A stretch of 64,000 nt of DNA from SZAS-79 sp964599095 (GTDB lineage Bacteria; Pseudomonadota; Gammaproteobacteria; Burkholderiales; SG8-39). Position 1 is the first letter of the stretch. The number at the start of each line of letters is the position of its first letter. The position numbers and the translations under genes were made by a program. Of the stretch, positions 56,032 through 64,000 are shown piece by piece. Where the stretch lies: assembly GCA_964599095.1 (NCBI GenBank), contig CAZREB010000011.1, positions 62,001-126,000 on the forward strand. Reading direction: 5' to 3'. The notes under the pieces were generated by a model, which ran no database searches, was not told where the DNA came from, and saw only the letters and a program-made list of their open reading frames with translations.

Positions 56032-57555
56032 TTACATGGTTGCGCCGAGGACCCATGGCGCGAATTCGTCTTCGCCGTACCCCCATTCCTCGCTCTTGGA
56101 CTTGCGGCCCGAGGCGGTCTCGAGGATCAGCTCGAAGATCCGCCGGCCGGCATCCTCGACCGACTCCTTGCCGTCGACGATCGTGCCGCAGTTCAGGTCC
56201 ATGTCCTCTTCCTGGTGGGCGAACAGCGCGCTGTTGGTCGCCAGCTTGAGCGAAGGCGCGGGCTTGCAGCCGTAAGCCGAGCCGCGGCCGGTCGTGAAGA
56301 GGATCATGTTCGCGCCCCCCGCCACCTGGCCGGTCGCCGAGACCGGGTCGTAGCCGGGCGTGTCCATGTAGTTGAAGCCTTTGACGGTCACCGGCTGGGC
56401 GTACTCGAGGACATCGACGAGGTTGGTCGTGCCACCCTTCGCCACTGCCCCCAGCGACTTCTCCAGGATGGTCGTGAGGCCGCCGGCCTTGTTCCCCGGC
56501 GAAGGGTTGTTGTTCATCTCGTTGCCGTTGCGGGACGTGTAGTCCTCCCACCAGCGGATTCGCCGCACCAGCTTTTCGCCGACTTCACGCCTGACCGCGC
56601 GACGCGTGAGCAGGTGCTCGGCGCCGTAGATTTCCGGTGTCTCGGACAGGATCGCGCTGCCGCCATGCCGGACCAGCATGTCGACGGCGGCCCCGAGGGC
56701 GGGATTCGCGCTGATGCCCGAATAGCCGTCCGATCCGCCGCACTGCAATCCGAGCGTCAGGTGACTGGCCGGCACGGTGACGCGCACCGCCTTGTTGGCC
56801 TCGGGCAGCGCGGCTTCGATGCGCTCGATGCCTTCGCGCACCGCCTTCATCGTGCCTCCCTTGCCCTGGATCGTGTAGGTCGAGAACTTGTCGCTTCGCT
56901 TGAGTTCCTGCGTGGAGACGAAGCTCGAAATCTGGTTGGCTTCGCAGCCCAGCCCCACGACCTGCACCGCGTGGAAATTGGGATGGCGCGCATAGCCGGC
57001 CATGGTGCGGCGAAGGAGGTCCATCGCCTCGCCCTCCGATGCCATGCCGCACCCCGACTTGTGGGTGAGCGCCACCACCCCGTCTACGTTCGGGTAGGCG
57101 TCGAGCCGGTTCCGGAAATGGTCGGCGACCATGCGGGCAACGGTGGCCGAGCAATTGACGCTCGTCAGGATGCCGATGTAGTTGCGGGTGGCCACGCGCC
57201 CGTCGGGCCGCACGATGCCCTGGAAAGTCGCCGGCGACTGGACGTATTGGGTCGGCTTCACGTCGACGCAATAGGCGTAATCCCGCTGGAAATCGCCCAT
57301 TGCGAGGTTGTGTACATGCACGTGGTCGCCGGCGGAAATGTCTTGCGAGGCGAAACCGATGATCTGGTCGTAACGTCGCACCGGCTTGCCTCTTGGCACG
57401 TCGCGAATCGCGACCTTGTGCCCGGCCGGTACGGTGGCAGTGACGCGGACGTTGGATTCCTTGACCAGCGTCGTGCCGGCGGGAATTTCCACGCGGGCGA
57501 TCACGACATCGTCGGCGGCGTTGAGCCGGATGGTCAGGTCGGCGGCTTGCAGCAT
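56032..57555 (-). CDS. UxaA-family sugar-acid dehydratase (altronate/galactarate type)
   Basis: Removes water from a sugar acid to give a 2-keto-3-deoxy acid. 507 residues: an N-terminal SAF domain (VVIARVEIPAGTTLVKESNV, about 17-80) is followed by the UxaA core with YIGILTSVNCSATVARM, LTHKSGCGMASEGEAMDL and LGLQCGGSDGYSGISANPAL. Relatives are UxaA, GarD and related hydro-lyases. The substrate cannot be chosen from sequence. It is 10 bp after the TRAP large permease. Confidence 0.85.
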   Translation of the reverse strand: MLQAADLTIRLNAADDVVIARVEIPAGTTLVKESNVRVTATVPAGHKVAIRDVPRGKPVRRYDQIIGFASQDISAGDHVHVHNLAMGDFQRDYAYCVDVKPTQYVQSPATFQGIVRPDGRVATRNYIGILTSVNCSATVARMVADHFRNRLDAYPNVDGVVALTHKSGCGMASEGEAMDLLRRTMAGYARHPNFHAVQVVGLGCEANQISSFVSTQELKRSDKFSTYTIQGKGGTMKAVREGIERIEAALPEANKAVRVTVPASHLTLGLQCGGSDGYSGISANPALGAAVDMLVRHGGSAILSETPEIYGAEHLLTRRAVRREVGEKLVRRIRWWEDYTSRNGNEMNNNPSPGNKAGGLTTILEKSLGAVAKGGTTNLVDVLEYAQPVTVKGFNYMDTPGYDPVSATGQVAGGANMILFTTGRGSAYGCKPAPSLKLATNSALFAHQEEDMDLNCGTIVDGKESVEDAGRRIFELILETASGRKSKSEEWGYGEDEFAPWVLGATM

Positions 57556-57565
57556 GGTCAGCCCC

Positions 57566-58966
57566 TCAGAAGAATTGGCGCGGGAGCCAGAGAGAGATCG
57601 AAGGTACGTAGGTTATCAGGGCCAGGCTGAGCAGCAAGGGTATGAGCCAAGGGAGGATCGCAATCGTGGTCCGCTCCACCGAGAGCTTGGCCACGCGGGC
57701 CAGCACGAAGAGCACCATGCCCATGGGGGGGTGCAGCAGGCCGATCATCAGGTTCAGCACCATGACCAGGCCGAAATGAACCGGGTCGATGCCCAACTGG
57801 TGGCAGATCGGCAGCAGGATCGGCACGAGGATCGTGATCGCGGCCGTCGGCTCGAGGAAGCAGCCGACGAACAGCATCAGCAGGTTGGCCAGCAGCAGGA
57901 ACACGGCCGGGTTGTGCGTATACGCGAGTACCGTGGCGGCCACCGCGTCGGTCACCCGGGTAACGGTCAGCAGCCACCCGAAGATCGACGCCGAGGCGAC
58001 GATCAGCAGCACCGAGGCGGTCGTCTCCACGGTGTCCATCGACACCTTGGCCAGCATTTTCCAGGTCAGGGTGCGGTACCACACGAGCCCGAGGAACATG
58101 GCCCAGACGCACGCCGCGATTGCCCCCTCGGTGGCGGTGAAGATCCCGCTGGTCATCCCCCCGATCAGCAGCACCGGCGTCATGATCGGCAGCACGGCAT
58201 TGAAGCGGATGTAGTGGTCGGCGAACAGCAGCAGCGCCATCGCGGCGAAGAAAGTCAGGGCTGGTTGCGTGCCCGCCTCGGTCGCGGCCCAGATCAACGT
58301 GGGGAAGACCACCACGACAACCAGTTCCAGCAGGGCCTTGTTGATTCTCGCCCAGCTGAACTTGACGTCGCGGCCCCAGTTGTTCTTGTGCGCGAAATAC
58401 GCGACCGTGAACATCATCATGACCGCCATGACCGCGCCGGGGATGATGCCCGCGAGGAACAACTGGCCGACCGACACGTTGGCGAACATCGCGTAGATCA
58501 CGAAGGGCAGCGACGGCGGGATGATCGGCCCGAGCGTGGCCGAAGCGGCGGTCACGCCGACCGAAAATTCCTTCGAGTATCCGTGGTCGGTCATCGCCTT
58601 GATCTCGATCGTGCCCAGGCCCGCGGCGTCCGCAATGGCGGTCCCGGACATTCCGGCGAAAATCACCGAGCCGAGCACGTTCACGTGGCCCAGCCCGCCC
58701 TTGAGCCAGCCGACCAGGGCAAGGGCGAAGTTGTAGATCCGGTTCGTAATGCCTGCGGAATTCATCAGGTTGCCGGCCATGATGAAGAACGGCACTGCGA
58801 GCAGCGGGAAACTGTCGATGCCGTTCACCATGCGGTGGATCACGACGAAATCCGGCACCGTGCCAGACAGCATTACATACAGGAGAGACGCACCCGCCAT
58901 GGCCAGCGCAACCGGCACGCCTGCGCACATCAGGACGAGGAACGAGACCAGCAGGACGGCGGTCAT
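57566..58966 (-). CDS. dctM: TRAP transporter large permease (DctM)
   Basis: Main transport subunit of a tripartite, sodium-driven uptake system for organic acids. 466 residues, about twelve hydrophobic spans, with the family patterns PFFIMAGNLMNSAGITNRIY, GMSGTAIADAAGLGTIEIKA and LGPIIPPSLPFVIYAM. It begins 4 bp inside the dctQ stop and works with DctQ and the binding protein encoded upstream. Confidence 0.94.
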   Translation of the reverse strand: MTAVLLVSFLVLMCAGVPVALAMAGASLLYVMLSGTVPDFVVIHRMVNGIDSFPLLAVPFFIMAGNLMNSAGITNRIYNFALALVGWLKGGLGHVNVLGSVIFAGMSGTAIADAAGLGTIEIKAMTDHGYSKEFSVGVTAASATLGPIIPPSLPFVIYAMFANVSVGQLFLAGIIPGAVMAVMMMFTVAYFAHKNNWGRDVKFSWARINKALLELVVVVVFPTLIWAATEAGTQPALTFFAAMALLLFADHYIRFNAVLPIMTPVLLIGGMTSGIFTATEGAIAACVWAMFLGLVWYRTLTWKMLAKVSMDTVETTASVLLIVASASIFGWLLTVTRVTDAVAATVLAYTHNPAVFLLLANLLMLFVGCFLEPTAAITILVPILLPICHQLGIDPVHFGLVMVLNLMIGLLHPPMGMVLFVLARVAKLSVERTTIAILPWLIPLLLSLALITYVPSISLWLPRQFF

Positions 58967-59556
58967 GCCTGCTCGCTTCCGGCAAATTCAGGCCGCTCGA
59001 GAACGCTGAATCCTTGCCGCCAGTGCCTGACGGCCACCGTCACCGACCGGAAGCACATCAGCGCGAAGCCGAACATCACGAACCCGTAGATGATCCCGAT
59101 CGGCCAGTCGATGATCGCCATCTGCTGCTTGCCGATCTTGCCGATGAGCAGCCACGTGAGATAGACCGCATAGCCGAAGAAGACCACGCGCGCGATATCG
59201 ACGAACGTGGACAGCGCGCGGGCCATCGGCCGCGGCATGAAGCGGTAGAAGATGTCCACGTGGATGTGCGTTCCCTTGCGCACACACATCGCCGCGCCGA
59301 CGAACACCGTGCAGATAAGCAGATACCGCGCGATTTCCTCGGTCCACGAGGCCGAGTCGTTCAGGGCGTAGCGCGTGAAGAACTGGTAGAACACGGTGGC
59401 TGCAAGGGTCCAGAACAACCCAAACGTCACCCAGTCTTCCCATGCGTATACCCCGAGGTCGACCGGGATGTCGGTGATATGGAACTCACCGTCGGCGCCG
59501 AGGATGTGCTCGGACTCGCCGGCCTCCGGGCCGGCGCTTGCGGCAGGCTCGCCCAT
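58963..59556 (-). CDS. dctQ: TRAP transporter small permease (DctQ)
   Basis: Four-span membrane subunit of the TRAP system. The ATG at 59556 gives 197 residues. After about 40 acidic residues come four hydrophobic segments with the DctQ-like SASWTEEIARYLLICTVFVG and VRKGTHIHVDIFYRFMP. The start lies within the 3' end of the dehydratase gene (stop at 59570, so 14 bp apart) and the stop overlaps the large permease by 4 bp. The acidic N-terminal extension is longer than usual. Confidence 0.9.
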   Translation of the reverse strand: MGEPAASAGPEAGESEHILGADGEFHITDIPVDLGVYAWEDWVTFGLFWTLAATVFYQFFTRYALNDSASWTEEIARYLLICTVFVGAAMCVRKGTHIHVDIFYRFMPRPMARALSTFVDIARVVFFGYAVYLTWLLIGKIGKQQMAIIDWPIGIIYGFVMFGFALMCFRSVTVAVRHWRQGFSVLERPEFAGSEQA

Positions 59557-59569
59557 CGTCTTGCCGGGC

Positions 59570-61303
<1,734 letters not shown>

Positions 61304-61330
61304 GCCTGCCCTTTTCCTCGAAGAGACCAG

Positions 61331-62320
61331 TTACTTGATCGCCTGCACCTTGTCGTACAGCGCCTTGTCCCAGGTCGCATCCGGGCCCAGGTGGAACGGC
61401 GTGAAGACCTTCTTGAACGCGGCGCGATCGGACTTCACGACGGTCTTCTTGTACTTGGTCGCGAATTCGTCGACGAGCTTTATTTCCGACGCGGCGATTT
61501 CGGCGGTCGCCTTGCCGGCCGCCTCGCGGAAGATCGCCTCGAACGCCTTCTTGTCGGCGTCCGAAAGCTTCGCCCAAAGCTGGCCGCTCACGATCGTCAG
61601 CAGCATTTCCGTGATGTGCCCGGTGAGGTTGATGTGCGACTGCACTTCGTAGAACTTTTTCGCCTCGATCGTCGGCAGCGGGTTCTCCTGCGCATCCACG
61701 GTCTTGTTCTGGAGCGCGAGGTAGACTTCGGCGAATGCGATCGGGGTCGCGTTCGCGCCGACGACTTTCGGATACATCACGTAGAGCGGTGCGTCGGGTA
61801 CGCGCAGCTTGAGGCCCTTCATGTCCTCGGGCTTGACGATCGCCTTGTTCGCCGTCGTGTGCCGCACGCCGTAATAGGTGACCGCCAGCGGCCTGTTGCC
61901 CCCCTTCTTGAAGTACCCCTCCATCACGTCGCGCAGGACCGCGCTCTGGGAGTACTTCTTCCAGTGGTCGAAGTCGCGGAACATGTAGGGTGCGCCGCCG
62001 ATCGCCAGGGGCGGATACGTGCGCGCGGCGAAAGCCTGGCCGGTGTAGATCACGTCGATGGTGCCGAGCGTCAGCGACTGGTTGATGTCGGTTTCCTTGC
62101 CCAGCGCGGACGCGGGAAAGACATCCATGGTGTACCGGTTGCTGGTGCGCTTGGCGATCTCGCCGGCCGCCCACACGGCCCAGGTGTGGTACGGCTCGCC
62201 GGTCTCGTAGACGTGCGCGAACTTGAGCTTCTGCTGGGCGTGCGCGGCCGGGATGGCGGCGGACACGGCGAACAGAACGGCGGCAAATGCCCTGAACATG
62301 CGCTTGCGATCGATCTTCAT
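61331..62320 (-). CDS. dctP: TRAP transporter substrate-binding protein (DctP)
   Basis: Periplasmic receptor of the TRAP system, 329 residues from the ATG at 62320. The signal peptide is AFAAVLFAVSAAIPAAHA; the mature chain begins near QQKLKFAHVYETGEPYHTW. It contains PEDMKGLKLRVPDAPLYVMY, whose Arg binds the carboxylate of the ligand, and FAEVYLALQNKTVDAQENPL, the second family signature. The ligand is therefore an organic or sugar acid. Confidence 0.94.
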   Translation of the reverse strand: MKIDRKRMFRAFAAVLFAVSAAIPAAHAQQKLKFAHVYETGEPYHTWAVWAAGEIAKRTSNRYTMDVFPASALGKETDINQSLTLGTIDVIYTGQAFAARTYPPLAIGGAPYMFRDFDHWKKYSQSAVLRDVMEGYFKKGGNRPLAVTYYGVRHTTANKAIVKPEDMKGLKLRVPDAPLYVMYPKVVGANATPIAFAEVYLALQNKTVDAQENPLPTIEAKKFYEVQSHINLTGHITEMLLTIVSGQLWAKLSDADKKAFEAIFREAAGKATAEIAASEIKLVDEFATKYKKTVVKSDRAAFKKVFTPFHLGPDATWDKALYDKVQAIK

Positions 62321-62337
62321 CGGTTTCTCCCTTGTGG

Positions 62338-63039
62338 TTAGTAGGTGGCTCGGCCACCGGAAATGTCGAACACTGCGCCGGTCGAGAAGGAGCAGTCGGC
62401 GGAGGCCAGCCAGCCGACGAGCGAAGCGATCTCTTCCACCTGCACGAACCGGTTCATCGGAATCTTGGAGAGCATGTAACTGATGTGCTCCGGGGTCATC
62501 TGGTCGAAGATCGCTGTCTTTGCCGCGGCGGGCGTCACGCAATTGACCAGGACCCCGGTCTGCGCGAGTTCCTTGCCGAGCGACTTCGTCAGCGAGATCA
62601 CTCCGGCCTTGGAAGCGGAATAGGCCACTGCGTTCGGGTTGCCTTCCTTGCCGGCGACCGAGGCGATATTGACGATCCGGCCGTAACCGGCCTTGACCAT
62701 GTGCGGCGCGACCGCGCGGCAGCAGAGGAACTGGCTGGTCAGGTTGATCGCCATCACGCGCAGCCATTCCTCGACCGGGTAGTCGACCGTCGGCTTGTTC
62801 ATGCCGGCGATGCCCGCGTTGTTGACGAGCACGTCGATCTTTCCGAGGTCTGCGATCGCCCTGGCGGCGGCGTGCTCGACCGAAGCCGGATCGGCGACGT
62901 CGACCTTGTCCCTTGCGTCCAGGTCCCAGACGCGCACCGTGGCGCCTGAGGACTCCAGCCGCTTGACGATGGCGGCGCCGATCCCCTGCATTCCGCCGGT
63001 GACGACCGCGGTGCGGCCCCTGAAATCGAGTTGGTTCAT
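62338..63039 (-). CDS. short-chain dehydrogenase/reductase
   Basis: NAD(P)-dependent oxidoreductase of 233 residues with VVTGGMQGIGAAIVKRL for the cofactor, NNAGIAG, catalytic Ser in IVNIASVAGKEGN and the Tyr-Lys pair in AYSASKAG. The N-terminal LESSGATVRVWDLDARDK places an Asp after the second strand, which favours NAD over NADP. In a sugar-acid operon it likely oxidises a sugar or a deoxy-sugar-acid intermediate. It lies 17 bp before dctP and 24 bp after the ABC permease. Confidence 0.9.
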   Translation of the reverse strand: MNQLDFRGRTAVVTGGMQGIGAAIVKRLESSGATVRVWDLDARDKVDVADPASVEHAAARAIADLGKIDVLVNNAGIAGMNKPTVDYPVEEWLRVMAINLTSQFLCCRAVAPHMVKAGYGRIVNIASVAGKEGNPNAVAYSASKAGVISLTKSLGKELAQTGVLVNCVTPAAAKTAIFDQMTPEHISYMLSKIPMNRFVQVEEIASLVGWLASADCSFSTGAVFDISGGRATY

Positions 63040-63063
63040 TGCAGCGCGGCCTCCAATGCCCGC

Positions 63064-63936
63064 TTATTCCTTCACCGCGCCGGTCATCCCGGAAACGTAG
63101 TATTCGACGAAGAACGAGTACAGCACCGCCACCGGCAGCGAACCGAGCAGCGCGCCGGCCATCAGCGCGCCCCAGTGGTAGACGTCGCCCTCGACCAGCT
63201 CGGTCACGACGCCCACCGGGACGGTCTTGGTTTCCGACGAGGAAATGAACGTGAGCGCATAGATGAATTCGTTCCACGACAGCGTAAAGGCGAAGATCCC
63301 GGCCGAGATCAGGCCGGGCACCGCCAGGGGCAGGATGATCTTGGTGAGAACCTGCCAGCGGGTCGCGCCATCGATCAGCGCGCATTCCTCGAGTTCGTAG
63401 GGAATCGTCCGGAAGTACCCCATCAGCAGCCAGGTGCAGAAAGGGATCAGGAACGTCGGGTACGTCAGGATCAGGGCCCAGCGGGTGTCGAACAGGCCGA
63501 GCTGGAACACGATGTGCGCCAGCGGGATGAAAAGGATCGACGGCGGTACCAGGTAGGCGAGGAAGATGGCCAGCCCGACCTGCTTGGACCCCTTGTAGCG
63601 CAGCCGCTCGATCGCATAGGCGGCGAACACGCTGGCCGCCAGTGAGGTTAAGGTGGCCACGACCGAGACGACCACCGTGTTCCACATCCACTGCGGGTAT
63701 TCGGTGTGCAGCAGCAGCTTCTCGAAATGCGCGAGCGTCGGCTGGACGATCCAGAACGGGTTCGCGGCCTTGGAGGCCAGCTCCTCGTTCGACTTGAACG
63801 ACGTCATCGCCATCCAGTAAAAAGGAAAAAGGAGCACGAACAGGAAGCACAGGACGGGGATGTAGATCATGACCCAGCGGCGCATCCGGGTGTCGAGGTA
63901 CTCCATTCCTTTCGAATCTTCGACCTGCGCGCTCAC
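63064..63936 (-). CDS. carbohydrate ABC transporter permease (MalG-like)
   Basis: Inner-membrane permease of a sugar ABC importer, 290 residues from the GTG at 63936, which overlaps the preceding permease stop (GTGA). Six spans and the EAA loop ECALIDGATRWQVLTKIILP are present; the C-terminus EYYVSGMTGAVKE is typical of MalG-type partners. A longer frame to 63960 would lie inside the upstream permease gene. The ATPase and binding protein are not in the window and presumably lie to the right. Confidence 0.93.
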   Translation of the reverse strand: MSAQVEDSKGMEYLDTRMRRWVMIYIPVLCFLFVLLFPFYWMAMTSFKSNEELASKAANPFWIVQPTLAHFEKLLLHTEYPQWMWNTVVVSVVATLTSLAASVFAAYAIERLRYKGSKQVGLAIFLAYLVPPSILFIPLAHIVFQLGLFDTRWALILTYPTFLIPFCTWLLMGYFRTIPYELEECALIDGATRWQVLTKIILPLAVPGLISAGIFAFTLSWNEFIYALTFISSSETKTVPVGVVTELVEGDVYHWGALMAGALLGSLPVAVLYSFFVEYYVSGMTGAVKE

Positions 63937-64000
63937 TTGTCGGTGCCCCCCTGCTGCCATGCCCGCCGCTGCAGACCGAAATAGCTGAACAGGATCGCCG
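63933..64000 (-). CDS. carbohydrate ABC transporter permease (MalF-like), C-terminal end only
   Basis: Only the last 22 codons are visible: AILFSYFGLQRRAWQQGGTDK then TGA at 63935-63933. The FSYF-QRRAW ending after a hydrophobic stretch is normal for the first permease of a sugar ABC importer. Its stop overlaps the next permease start. The gene continues beyond the right edge. Confidence 0.8.
   Translation of the reverse strand, partial: AILFSYFGLQRRAWQQGGTDK

Overview
The window looks like a chromosomal segment of a GC-rich betaproteobacterium. Supporting features are a pyruvate dehydrogenase operon whose E3 carries its own lipoyl domain, a glnA / DUF4124 protein / ntrB / ntrC block, single-copy housekeeping genes (argA, rsmE, rpiA, yggX, folD, prlC, xthA, thiC), and a TRAP / RraA / UxaA sugar-acid operon of a kind common in Burkholderiales-like genomes. 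The exact lineage cannot be read from sequence alone. I see no tRNA, rRNA, CRISPR array, insertion sequence, phage gene or integrase.

Bases 1-21904 are a lipopolysaccharide / O-antigen region made of many short, alternating transcription units. On the left, Wzm/Wzt-type ABC export genes sit with rfbF, rfbG and a zinc-motif C-methyltransferase (minus strand). Facing away from them are a 3,5-epimerase, an RmlD-like reductase, an unknown protein, a methyltransferase and two GT2 glycosyltransferases. Together the sugar genes suggest a CDP-linked C-methyl-6-deoxyhexose pathway. Next come manC, a nucleotide-sugar epimerase, a GT9, a GT4, an O-antigen ligase, two more GT9 proteins, a DUF4254 protein, a WaaE-like GT2, heptosyltransferase I (waaC) and Kdo transferase (waaA).

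Bases 21901-29251 are a six-gene minus-strand operon: TetR regulator, RND adaptor, RND pump, isoaspartate-methyltransferase-like protein, one-domain rhodanese and TolC-like channel. A near-perfect TetR-type operator lies just before it. A TPP riboswitch controls thiC, followed by a soluble Ser/Thr kinase with a cyclic-nucleotide-binding domain and by uppP, whose start overlaps the kinase stop.

Bases 33526-44357 hold a rhodanese, glnA with a textbook sigma-54 promoter and two NtrC-like sites, a DUF4124 protein, ntrB, ntrC, malate synthase (aceB), and, on the opposite strand, xthA, prlC and folD. Bases 44612-51090 are aceE-aceF-lpd-rpiA. Bases 51115-55322 are a minus-strand run of yggX, argA, rsmE and three small membrane or secreted proteins.

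Bases 55333-64000 are a minus-strand sugar-acid catabolic operon that runs off the right edge. It combines an ABC sugar permease pair, a short-chain dehydrogenase, a full TRAP transporter, an IlvD/Edd-type dehydratase, a UxaA-type dehydratase and an RraA-family aldolase.
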